This document shows positions 1 to 7,443 of a DNA stretch of 64,000 nucleotides, piece after piece (within the stretch, counting starts at the first letter, position 1; each line of letters begins with the position of its first letter). Source of the stretch: Nonomuraea zeae. Lineage in GTDB: Bacteria; Actinomycetota; Actinomycetes; Streptosporangiales; Streptosporangiaceae. The position numbers and the translations under genes were made by a program. The DNA is taken from positions 41,359 to 105,358 of the forward strand of contig NZ_VCKX01000008.1 of the NCBI RefSeq assembly GCF_005889725.1. Reading direction: 5' to 3'. A model generated the notes under the pieces. The model was not told the DNA's origin. It saw only the letters and a list, made by a program, of their open reading frames with translations, and did no database searches.

Positions 1-1
1 C

Positions 2-139
2 CTGCCGGGCTGGCGGCCCGCGCTGCGCACCCTGGTGCCCGCGTACGGCACCCCGCTGGCGGACCGTCCCGAGCTGCTGGCGGAGATCACCGGACGCAGC
101 GCCGCCGCGCTCGGCCTGGAGGACGGCGCGGCCGGATAA
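2..139 (+). CDS. mqo: C-terminal end of malate:quinone oxidoreductase (partial)
   Basis: Only the last 45 codons are inside the window; the gene starts upstream and stops with TAA at 137-139. The peptide contains LVPAYGTPLADRPEL followed by TGRSAAALGL. This resembles the conserved tail of membrane-associated malate:quinone oxidoreductases, where a (I/V)PSYG-type motif precedes a TxxxLGL end. Known family role: FAD-dependent oxidation of malate to oxaloacetate with transfer of electrons to quinones. The call rests on a short tail only, so another FAD oxidoreductase cannot be excluded. Confidence 0.6.
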   Translation: MPGWRPALRTLVPAYGTPLADRPELLAEITGRSAAALGLEDGAAG

Positions 140-156
140 CGAAGTGCGGCCCCCGT

Positions 157-168
157 GGTCCGCGGACC
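157..168. promoter_or_regulatory. 12-bp perfect palindrome upstream of the LuxI gene
   Basis: GGTCCGCGGACC lies 57 bp before the GTG start of the LuxI-type synthase. It is a perfect dyad and a possible operator. GC-rich palindromes arise easily by chance in this genome, so the role is speculative. Confidence 0.25.
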
Positions 169-225
169 GTCGTCCCGCGAACACCAGAAGCAGGCGATCA
201 TCGGGATCATTCGCGGAGGGTGCTC

Positions 226-861
226 GTGAAGGCTTCACCGGGGGAGAAATGCACGCAACGGGTCGTGGCCGGGCGGGCGGGCGAGCTGCCCGCGTGGCTG
301 TTGGACGGCATGTTCCGCCTTCGCCACGAGGTGTTCTACGAACGCCTGCGCTGGGACGTCCGCAGCGCGCACGGCAGGGAGCGCGACCGCTACGACGACT
401 GCGATCCGGTCTACGTGATCGGGTACGCGGACGGCTGCGAGGAGATCACGGGCTGCTGCCGGCTGCTGCCCACCGACGGTCCCTACATGCTGCGCGACGT
501 CTTCTCCGAGACGCTGCGCGGCGGCCACGCTCCCTGTGACCCGGCCGTCTGGGAGCTCAGCCGCCTGGCCGCCGGCCGCACCTGGTCACGCGGGCTGGCG
601 GCCGGCTTCGGCCCGCTGGCCCGCGCGCTGATCTGGGAGGCGTTCCGCTGGGTCGACCGGAACGGCGACACGGTGATCGGAGTGTCCAGCGTCGCCGTGG
701 AGCGCAGCGTGAACGCCATGGGCATCGCCACCCGGCGCTTCGGCGACGGCAGGGCGACGCGCGTCGGCAACCTGCTCTGCTCGGCCTACGCCACGTCCAC
801 CAGGGATTTCCTGGAGAACGCGCTTCCGGTGCCAGAAGGGGAGCTGGTCTGCGGCTCCTGA
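226..861 (+). CDS. LuxI-family acyl-homoserine-lactone synthase
   Basis: This 211-residue protein matches the autoinducer synthase family, which makes N-acyl homoserine lactones from S-adenosylmethionine and an acyl-ACP or acyl-CoA. The invariant family residues are all visible: R33 and F37 in LRHEVF, W43 in RWDV, D57 and D60 in YDDCDP, R79 in CCRLLP, F93 in LRDVF, and E110 and R113 in VWELSR. Length is normal for LuxI proteins (about 200). I prefer the GTG at 226 because GGAGG at 215-219 is well spaced from it; the GTG at 220 would overlap the ribosome-binding site. No LuxR partner lies beside it. LuxI enzymes are typical of Proteobacteria, so this suggests horizontal transfer or a little-known actinobacterial branch. 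The acyl chain cannot be predicted from sequence. Confidence 0.88.
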   Translation: MKASPGEKCTQRVVAGRAGELPAWLLDGMFRLRHEVFYERLRWDVRSAHGRERDRYDDCDPVYVIGYADGCEEITGCCRLLPTDGPYMLRDVFSETLRGGHAPCDPAVWELSRLAAGRTWSRGLAAGFGPLARALIWEAFRWVDRNGDTVIGVSSVAVERSVNAMGIATRRFGDGRATRVGNLLCSAYATSTRDFLENALPVPEGELVCGS

Positions 862-873
862 TCACGAGCCCCC

Positions 874-898
874 GCCTGCCCGCGCGCCGCGGGCAGGC
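874..898. terminator. Hairpin terminator after the LuxI gene
   Basis: An 11-bp perfect stem (GCCTGCCCGCG with CGCGGGCAGGC) encloses a 3-nt loop, 12 bp after the LuxI stop codon. No T-run follows, as is common in high-GC actinomycetes. It separates converging genes. Confidence 0.6.
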
Positions 899-900
899 GC

Positions 901-931
901 ATGGCCGGGAGGCGGAGCCGCTCCCGGCCAT
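901..931. terminator. Second hairpin between convergent genes
   Basis: ATGGCCGGGAG and CTCCCGGCCAT form an 11-bp perfect stem with a 9-nt loop, ten bases from the stop codon of the minus-strand hydrolase. It likely terminates that operon. Confidence 0.6.
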
Positions 932-941
932 GGCCCCGCTC

Positions 942-3900
942 TCAGGAGATGCTGCGGCCCTCCACCGCGTCGAGCACGAGCGGGGTCGCCCCGCCGTCAC
1001 CGCGCACGCCGAACCCGTAGCGGTAGCCCGCCCGCACGTCCGGGTCCGACAGCTTCGGCAGGTGCTCCAGCGTCGCCGCCGTGACGAGCTTCCAGCCCGA
1101 CCCCGAGTCGGCGTACATGGCGGCCCGGTTGCCCACCAGCGACAGCGCGAACCGGCCGCCGTCGGGGACGGTGACGCCCTGCTTGATCCCGAAGACCGCC
1201 AGCCCGCCGGGCACCTGCGGCCCACGCACCTCGAAGCCGGCGAACTTGTGGGTGTTGACGTAGAACGCCACCACGTCCGTCTTCCCGTCCTGCACCAGGC
1301 CGGTGTAGACGGTGTCCATGTCGGTGGAGCTCTGCTGGAACTTCCTGATGGTGATCGCCGTGCTGAACGCCGGGTTGCGCGGGGAGACGCCCGACGACAT
1401 CAGCCCGAACCAGCTCGCCGACGGGTGCCCCGCCGACAGCGCGCCGCCGTCGTAGCTCACCTGCGGCAGCTCCTTGCCCTCCGGCTCCACCTTGTGCACC
1501 TGGTACGCGCCCGCCGCGTCGAAGCCGTCGGCCAGCTCCTGGTTGGCGAAGGCGTCCGGCGCCGGCGGCACGTAGGCGGCCTCGGGCGGCAGCCGGAACG
1601 TGACCCGCTGCTCCTGCCGCAGGTAGGACGCGCACACCACGGGATAGTCCTGGTTCGCGGGCCCGTACGCGGTCAGCTTCGTCTCGAACGTGCGGCTCGC
1701 CCCGGTACGCAGGCCGGTCACGGACAGGGCCGCCGGGTCGACGCCCACGCCGTCGCAGGCGGTGAGCCTGACCTTGCCGGCCATCGGCAGCACGTCGCGG
1801 TTGGTCACGGTGAACGTGACCGTGGAGCCGATCCGGCCGCGCTCGGCGGTCGTCGCGGCCACCTCGACGTTGCGCCGGTCGAGGTCGGGCAGCGCCGCCG
1901 CCGCCAGGCTCAGCCGGTCGATCTCGTACGAGCCCGCCCAGTCGGAGCCCACCGAGCCGCGTACCCACACCTTGACCCGGGAGATCGCCTTGCGCGGAGC
2001 CCAGCGGGACAGGTCGAGGGTGAGCCGGTTCCAGCCGAGCGCGGGGTCGATCGCACCCACGCCCTCGGCCACCGCGCCGTCCCGCCCGTAGACCCGGATC
2101 TTGGCGGAGAAGGCGTTGCCCGGCTTGAAGCGGTCGTCGGCGCTCTCCGGGACCCGGATCGAGACCGAGACCTGCGAGCTGCGCGTGGCGTCGAGCGGCC
2201 GGTCCAGCAGCAGGTCGGCGCCCTTGTACGACTTGGCGTACTGCGACCAGCCGGGCAGGTCGCGGTCGAAGCGCACGCGCAGGGCGTGCCCGCCGTCCAC
2301 GGCCACCTGTTCCACCGCCGCGGCGTTGTCGGACGGCCGCCAGCCGCCGGTGTCCTGCTCGAAGTCGGAGATCACCCGCTCGGCCACCGGCTTGGCGTCG
2401 AGCTGCACCCCCACCACGGACGGCGGCTTCCTGACGGCGAGCTTGGCCGCGTCGAAGCCGGGGATGACGTCCTTCCAGTCGGAGATCCCGATGATCTCCT
2501 TGGCGAACTCGGTCACCTCCAGCGACCGCGCGGTGTCGATGTCCTCGAACACCTCGTGGATGGGCTTGCGCTCGCCGGCGTTGGACGGCGCCGGGTGCTC
2601 CTCGTCCCACGTCCACAGGCCGAGCCTGAGCCCGCCCTCCTGCTTGTGGTCCACGTGCCGGTGCAGGATGAAGGAGTCGATGCCGTCCGCGAAGGCGACC
2701 TTGTAGTAGGCGTACGCGTAGGCCGCCGCCTGCAGCTTCAGCTCCTGGTCGGAGTAGTCCTGCGAGTTGAGCCCCTGCTCGGACAGGATCACCCGCCGCC
2801 GCTCACCCCGGTAGGTCAGGGCCTCCTGCGCGAGGTAGCGCGGCAGGACGTCGATGTTCTTAAACGTGATCCGCAGCGAGTCGAAGCTGTCCGTGGCGGT
2901 CTTGTCGTGCCAGAACGCCGGGTTGAAGAGGTTCTCCGGGTACGGGTGGTAGGCGATGTTCCAGTCGAAGTCGCCCTGCCGCTTGGTGAGGGCGTTGAGC
3001 CCGTCGACCACGTCCCTGCCCTTGTAGGTGTACTTCGGGTCGTCGTTCGCCGCACCCGTCCAGAAGTGCGTGAGCGAGGTGTAGACGCGCGCGGCGGCGT
3101 CGGCCTTGCGCACCGCCTGCCAGGTCAGCCGCATAGCGCGGGCGTAGTGATCGAGGAACACGTCCCGGTCCTGCGGGCCCATGTTGTACCAGAACTGCTG
3201 GGCGTCGATCTCGTTGCCGACGATCCAGCCCCACGCCCGCCCGTACTTGGCGTCGGCCCGGCTGTAGCGCTGGGCGAAGAACTCCATCGCGGCCGTGAAG
3301 TACCCCTCGCCCTCGGCCGTCTTGGTGTTGAACGCGTACACCGTGCCCTTGCCCAGCTCCGCGTCGGGATGGATGAGCTTGGCCGCGGCCGAGTTGGGCG
3401 CCGTGCTGTTGTAGACCAGCACGATCAGGTTGACCAGCACGCCGTTGTCCGACAGCGGCTTGACCTGGGCGTCCAGGCCGGCGACCGCGCCCCGGTCGAA
3501 GTGGTAGGTCCGGCCCTGCGAGACGAACTCGATGGTGTTGCCCGGCGCGCCCGGCCCGGCCATCATGACCGAGTCGAGAGCCAGGTTGATGCCCGCGTGC
3601 TGGACGCCGATCTCCTCGGCGTCGTCGGTCATCTGCACCTGCAGGCCCTTCTTGCCCGGCAGGTCGGGGTAGGGGGCCTGGCCGGTCGAGGCGAAGGTGA
3701 GCCGGTCGGCGTAGTGCACCTCGCCCAGCGGGCCGTCCGCCCCCACGGTGCGGAACTTGTCGTAGAGCCGGTCCTGGTCGCCGTCCATGCGCGGCACCTC
3801 GACGCGGAACTCGCCCGCCTCGACCGTCGCGACCGGCGTCTCTCCGGTGTGGTCGTCCTGCCAGGTGTCCAGGGCGTACAGCTCGGCCCGTCCGGGGACC

Positions 3901-4028
3901 GAGCCGGTGACGGTGATCGTGCTCTCGCCGACCTCGACCCCGGTCACCCCCGTGTCGGCCGCGGCGTGCGCGGGCCCGGTCACGAACAGCGCCGGCACGG
4001 CCAGCACCAAGGCGATCAATAAGCGCAT
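942..4028 (-). CDS. Secreted DUF5722-like glycoside hydrolase with C-terminal beta domains
   Basis: This 1028-residue protein starts with a Sec signal (MRLLIALVLAVPALFVTGPAHA). Residues of roughly 100-450 look like a clan GH-A type TIM barrel of the DUF5722 kind. Candidate acid/base and nucleophile glutamates are E273 in WIVGNEID and E417 in VILSEQGLNS. The next section has a carbohydrate-binding-like start (ISDFEQDTGGW) and further beta-rich domains reaching the C-terminus. The ATG at 4028 was chosen because it begins the signal peptide; the reading frame is open far upstream only as a high-GC artefact. It lies 11 bp after the ABC sugar-binding lipoprotein gene and is probably cotranscribed with it. 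Context suggests release of sugars from a rhamnose-containing plant glycan. The substrate is not known; DUF5722 assignment is by pattern recognition. Confidence 0.72.
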   Translation of the reverse strand: MRLLIALVLAVPALFVTGPAHAAADTGVTGVEVGESTITVTGSVPGRAELYALDTWQDDHTGETPVATVEAGEFRVEVPRMDGDQDRLYDKFRTVGADGPLGEVHYADRLTFASTGQAPYPDLPGKKGLQVQMTDDAEEIGVQHAGINLALDSVMMAGPGAPGNTIEFVSQGRTYHFDRGAVAGLDAQVKPLSDNGVLVNLIVLVYNSTAPNSAAAKLIHPDAELGKGTVYAFNTKTAEGEGYFTAAMEFFAQRYSRADAKYGRAWGWIVGNEIDAQQFWYNMGPQDRDVFLDHYARAMRLTWQAVRKADAAARVYTSLTHFWTGAANDDPKYTYKGRDVVDGLNALTKRQGDFDWNIAYHPYPENLFNPAFWHDKTATDSFDSLRITFKNIDVLPRYLAQEALTYRGERRRVILSEQGLNSQDYSDQELKLQAAAYAYAYYKVAFADGIDSFILHRHVDHKQEGGLRLGLWTWDEEHPAPSNAGERKPIHEVFEDIDTARSLEVTEFAKEIIGISDWKDVIPGFDAAKLAVRKPPSVVGVQLDAKPVAERVISDFEQDTGGWRPSDNAAAVEQVAVDGGHALRVRFDRDLPGWSQYAKSYKGADLLLDRPLDATRSSQVSVSIRVPESADDRFKPGNAFSAKIRVYGRDGAVAEGVGAIDPALGWNRLTLDLSRWAPRKAISRVKVWVRGSVGSDWAGSYEIDRLSLAAAALPDLDRRNVEVAATTAERGRIGSTVTFTVTNRDVLPMAGKVRLTACDGVGVDPAALSVTGLRTGASRTFETKLTAYGPANQDYPVVCASYLRQEQRVTFRLPPEAAYVPPAPDAFANQELADGFDAAGAYQVHKVEPEGKELPQVSYDGGALSAGHPSASWFGLMSSGVSPRNPAFSTAITIRKFQQSSTDMDTVYTGLVQDGKTDVVAFYVNTHKFAGFEVRGPQVPGGLAVFGIKQGVTVPDGGRFALSLVGNRAAMYADSGSGWKLVTAATLEHLPKLSDPDVRAGYRYGFGVRGDGGATPLVLDAVEGRSIS

Positions 4029-4039
4029 CCCAACTCCTC

Positions 4040-5488
4040 CTACTTGGCCCAGTCCTCGTCGCCCCAGGCGTTCTTCTTGATCCCGGCCTCGATCCCGCGC
4101 TCCCACCACTTCGCCAGGTCGGCCAGCTCCTCCTCCAGCGAGCGCTCGCCGAGCAGGTAGCCGTCGAACACGTCGCGGAACGAGGTCCCCTCGGGGCCGC
4201 CCGGCAGGGCCGTCACCCGGTACGACTTGCCCCACTCGCCCGACAGGAGCCCGGCGGTCTCCGGCGAGGGCTCGACGCCCTGGATGGCGGGCAGGCCGCC
4301 GGTCGCGTCCAGCCACGGCTTGATCGCCGGCGAGCTCATGTACTGCAGGAACTTGATCGTGGCGGCGTACTTCTCGTCCTTGACCGTCGAGGGGATCATG
4401 TAGCTGGTGCCGCCGATCGATGCGCCGTACCTCGCCGGGACGTCGGTCGACAGCGGGGAGCTGGCCTTGGTGATCGTCGGGAACGGCATCGTGCCGAGCC
4501 CGAACTTCGCGTCCTTCTTCAGCGCCTCGACCGCGAAGTCGGTGCCCCACGACATGGCGGCCTTGCCGGAGACGAAGTCGCGGTAGCCGACCGTCGCGCC
4601 CCCGTCGGCCACGCCGGTCCAGTTGGGCGTGCCGCAGTCGAAGAACTCCTTGTAGAGCTTGAGTGACTCGGCCACCTCGGGCGTCTTGGTGGTGAGCTCG
4701 CCCTGCTTGATCGCCTTGCTGATCGACTTCTCCGTCACGGTCGGCGCCTGGCCGGGCTTGCCGGTAGCGTCGAACTGGTTCCACTTGTCGTAGTACTTGT
4801 CGATGAGCTGGGTGCTGATCGACTCCCACGTCCAGCCCGGGGCCAGGCCGCCCTTGTCGAGGGCGATGGGGTCGAAGCCGGCGTCCTTCAGCTTCGTGCA
4901 GGCGGTCCTGAAGTCCGCCCAGGTGGCGGGCGGCTGGTCGATGCCCGCCTTGGTGAAGGCGTCCTTGTTGTAGAACAGGCCGATCGCGACCAGGTTGAAC
5001 GGGATGTACTCCAGCTTCCCGCTCTCCTTGCTGAGCGCCTTGGAGACGTCCGGGCCGAAATACTCCTTCTTGAACACGTCGAGCCAGCGCTGGTTGCCCG
5101 GCACGTACGGGTTGGGCTTCTGCAGCTCGGCGTCGAGCGCGTGCACCTCGTGCGCCTTGTGCGGCGGCTGGTTGAAGACCAGCTCGGGCGCGGTGCCGGC
5201 GGCGAGCTGGGTGGTGATCGTCTGGGAGAAGCCGTCGAGGGGGAGCACCTGGGTCTTCACCTCGATGCCGGGCTCGCGCTTCTCGAAGGAGTCGACGAGC
5301 GCCTCCCAGGCGGGGCCGAAGCTGCTGCCGCTGGCGTTCCACTGGTTCGGCCCGGCCAGCGTGATCGTGACCTTGCCGTCGGTCCCCGATTCAGCCTTGT
5401 CGCCGGTGCCCAACAGGCCGCAGCCGCTGCCTGTGAGCGCGAGCAGCACGGCTGAGGCCGCGAGCCCGCTCTTGGGGGGTGTTCTCAT
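4040..5488 (-). CDS. ABC sugar-transporter substrate-binding lipoprotein
   Basis: The 482-residue protein has a lipoprotein signal ending in the lipobox LTGSGC, so it should be anchored on the outer membrane face by a diacylglyceryl cysteine. The body is a family 1 extracellular solute-binding protein (WDAFEK-type bilobal fold), with typical stretches such as FYNKDAFTKAGI and PATWADF. It should capture an oligosaccharide or sugar for the two permeases encoded just upstream in transcription order (6375-7265 and 5554-6378). No ATPase is encoded in the locus; actinomycete sugar importers often share a distant MsiK-type ATPase. A LacI-type operator at 5506-5521 lies directly before the start. The likely ligand is a rhamnose-containing oligosaccharide, inferred from neighbours. 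Confidence 0.88.
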   Translation of the reverse strand: MRTPPKSGLAASAVLLALTGSGCGLLGTGDKAESGTDGKVTITLAGPNQWNASGSSFGPAWEALVDSFEKREPGIEVKTQVLPLDGFSQTITTQLAAGTAPELVFNQPPHKAHEVHALDAELQKPNPYVPGNQRWLDVFKKEYFGPDVSKALSKESGKLEYIPFNLVAIGLFYNKDAFTKAGIDQPPATWADFRTACTKLKDAGFDPIALDKGGLAPGWTWESISTQLIDKYYDKWNQFDATGKPGQAPTVTEKSISKAIKQGELTTKTPEVAESLKLYKEFFDCGTPNWTGVADGGATVGYRDFVSGKAAMSWGTDFAVEALKKDAKFGLGTMPFPTITKASSPLSTDVPARYGASIGGTSYMIPSTVKDEKYAATIKFLQYMSSPAIKPWLDATGGLPAIQGVEPSPETAGLLSGEWGKSYRVTALPGGPEGTSFRDVFDGYLLGERSLEEELADLAKWWERGIEAGIKKNAWGDEDWAK

Positions 5489-5505
5489 GGGAGCCGGTCC
5501 TTTCT

Positions 5506-5521
5506 ATTGATACGTTTCAAT
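5506..5521. promoter_or_regulatory. LacI-type operator before the sugar-binding protein gene
   Basis: ATTGATACGTTTCAAT is a near-perfect 16-bp dyad, 17 bp upstream of the ATG at 5488. The same motif recurs six more times in this locus and nowhere else that I noticed. Confidence 0.75.
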
Positions 5522-5553
5522 CACGTCGTACGCCTCGGCGAAGGGGAGCGAGC

Positions 5554-6378
5554 TCACTTGCCGGAGACGATGCCGCCCTGGATCCCGGCCAGGAACCACT
5601 TGGACAGGAACGTGAACAGGATCAGCAGCGGCAGGCTGGCCAGCGCGTAGCCGGCGAACAGCGGGCCCCACTGCTGCACGTTCTGGTTGGCGAAGAAGGC
5701 CAGGCCGGCGGGGATCGTGCGGAACTCGTCGGTCTGCACGGTGAGCAGCGGCCAGAAGTAGTCGTTCCAGACGCCGAGCACGGTCATCAGCGCCACCGTG
5801 CCGATGACCGGACGCGCGAGCGGCAGCATCAGGGCGGCGAACACGCGGATCCCGCCGGCGCCGTCCACCCGCGCCGCCTCGAAGATCTCCTCCGGGATCT
5901 GCGCCATGTACGTGCGCATGATGACGATCCCGAAGACCGTGTTCGCGGTGACGTGCGGGACGATCAGCACCAGGCGGCTGTCGAGGATGCCCAGGTCCCG
6001 CATCAGCACGAACAGCGGGATCAGGCTGGTGACGGACGGCACCATGAGCAGCGCCGCGACCAGCCCGAACAGCGCGTTGCGGCCGGGGAAGCGGTAGCGG
6101 GCGAAGACGTACGCCGCCGCCGGGGCCAGCAGCAGCGTGCCCGCGATGGCCAGCGCCGCCACCACGAACGAGGTGAACAGGTACGGGCTGACCTGCTCCC
6201 AGGCCACCGCGTAGTTGCCCAGGTGGATCGGCCAGGCCGGCGACCAGTAGCTGGTGAAGAACTGCTCGTTGTCCTTGACCGACGCCGCCACCATGAACAG
6301 GTAGGGGAACAGCCCGACGAACGCCAGGACCGACAGCGCGGCGCCGGCCACCAGGTTGGTTCTGCGCGTACGGCTCAT
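5554..6378 (-). CDS. ABC sugar permease, MalG-type
   Basis: This 274-residue integral membrane protein begins MSRTRRTNLVAGAALS and shows about six hydrophobic segments. The EAA loop that contacts the ATPase is clear (EEIFEAARVDGAGG followed by LPLARPVIG). The C-terminal end FLAGIQGGIVSGK is typical of MalG-like permeases (usually GLTAGAVKG-like). Its ATG overlaps the stop codon of the MalF-type gene in an ATGA junction, so the two are translationally coupled. It forms the transport channel with its MalF partner and receives substrate from the lipoprotein encoded at 4040-5488. The start follows from the overlap. Confidence 0.9.
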   Translation of the reverse strand: MSRTRRTNLVAGAALSVLAFVGLFPYLFMVAASVKDNEQFFTSYWSPAWPIHLGNYAVAWEQVSPYLFTSFVVAALAIAGTLLLAPAAAYVFARYRFPGRNALFGLVAALLMVPSVTSLIPLFVLMRDLGILDSRLVLIVPHVTANTVFGIVIMRTYMAQIPEEIFEAARVDGAGGIRVFAALMLPLARPVIGTVALMTVLGVWNDYFWPLLTVQTDEFRTIPAGLAFFANQNVQQWGPLFAGYALASLPLLILFTFLSKWFLAGIQGGIVSGK

Positions 6379-7265
6379 GCCTCCGCCTTCCTGCCGAGCA
6401 CCAGCGCGAGGACGCTCACCCCGAGCGTCAGCGCGAACAGCACGGTGCCGAGGGTCGCCGCGTATCCCCAGCTCGTGTCCACGAAGGCGGCGTCGAGCAT
6501 GCGCAGCACGGGCACCTGAGTGGCGTTGTCGGGGCCGCCCTTGGTCATGATGTGCGCCTGCATGCCGTACTGGAGCACCGAGATCACCGCCAGCACGAAC
6601 AGCAGCTTGACGTCGCGCAGCATCATCGGCAGGTCGATGCTCCAGAAGCGGCGCAGCCGGCCGGCGCCGTCGACCTCGGCGGCCTGGTAGATCTCGGCCG
6701 GCACGTTCTGCAGCGCCGAGAGGAAGACCAGGAACGGCAGGCTGGCCACCCAGGGGAAGCCGATCGTCATGAGCGCGACGAGCGCGGTGTCGGGGTCGCC
6801 GATCCAGTTGCCCGCCAGGCCGTCCAGGCCCACCGCGCGCAGCAGGCTGTTGATGACGCCGTCGCGCGGGTCGTACATGAACTGCCAGAGCAGCACGTTG
6901 ACCACGGCCGGGAAGGCCAGCGGGAGGATGAGCAGCGTACGGAAGACGAAGCGCAGCCGCTCGCTGGACAGCGACATGACCAGCTCGGCGGCCAGCAGGG
7001 GGAAGACCCACATGAGCGTGACGGCCCAGACGAAGATGATCCCGATGTTGCGGAAGGAGGACCACCACAGGTCGTCGCCGAGCATCGTGCGGTAGTTCTC
7101 CAGCCCGGTGAAGGGGGAGTCGAAGCCGGGCCGCCACTCGAAGAGCGAGTGGATCATGCCGTTCAGTGCGGGGTAGTACGCGAACGCCGCGAGCAACGCA
7201 AACGTGGGGAGGAGGACGAGGTAGACGCCCCACGGAACCCGGCGGCGCACCTTTCTGCTGGTCAC
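6375..7265 (-). CDS. ABC sugar permease, MalF-type
   Basis: The 296-residue protein starts MTSRKVRRRVPWGVYLVLLP, with a positively charged N-terminus then about six transmembrane segments. The EAA motif reads AEIYQAAEVDGAGRL followed by DLPMML. It is the first gene of the permease pair and overlaps the MalG-type gene by four bases. Two LacI-type operators (7303-7318 and 7428-7443) lie upstream, so it should be derepressed with the rest of the locus. A 170-bp gap separates it from the rhamnosidase gene, which leaves room for its own promoter. Confidence 0.9.
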   Translation of the reverse strand: MTSRKVRRRVPWGVYLVLLPTFALLAAFAYYPALNGMIHSLFEWRPGFDSPFTGLENYRTMLGDDLWWSSFRNIGIIFVWAVTLMWVFPLLAAELVMSLSSERLRFVFRTLLILPLAFPAVVNVLLWQFMYDPRDGVINSLLRAVGLDGLAGNWIGDPDTALVALMTIGFPWVASLPFLVFLSALQNVPAEIYQAAEVDGAGRLRRFWSIDLPMMLRDVKLLFVLAVISVLQYGMQAHIMTKGGPDNATQVPVLRMLDAAFVDTSWGYAATLGTVLFALTLGVSVLALVLGRKAEA

Positions 7266-7302
7266 GATGGAACTGCCTTTCGCCTTGCCGTGCGCTGTCC
7301 CG

Positions 7303-7318
7303 ATTTAAACGTTTCAGC
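7303..7318. promoter_or_regulatory. LacI-type operator before the permease genes
   Basis: ATTTAAACGTTTCAGC matches the locus consensus ATTGAAACGTTTCAAT at 13 of 16 positions and lies 37 bp upstream of the ATG at 7265. Confidence 0.65.
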
Positions 7319-7427
7319 CACGTTTCGAGTCTCGCTATGCCGGGATATTTGTGTCAATAGCCTGGGATAACGGTTTGTTCACCGCGACGGCCGAATCTCG
7401 ACATTTCGGGACTTATAGGGCTATCGC

Positions 7428-7443
7428 GGTGAAACGTTAAAAC
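7428..7443. promoter_or_regulatory. Weaker LacI-type operator at the rhamnosidase stop codon
   Basis: GGTGAAACGTTAAAAC keeps the core GAAACGTT of the consensus and overlaps the TAA stop of the GH78 gene. It could act as an auxiliary site for the permease promoter through looping. Confidence 0.45.

Noticed and set aside
220..225. GTG at 220 as start of the LuxI gene
   Set aside because: It overlaps the GGAGG ribosome-binding site that serves the GTG at 226.
930..4022. Long open frames on the strand opposite to real genes (also 7584-10868, 12192-13802, 16986-19373, 46274-48454, 50905-53727)
   Set aside because: They mirror the codon-position GC bias of the true genes, are rich in Arg/His/Gly/Val without domain structure, and have no ribosome-binding sites.
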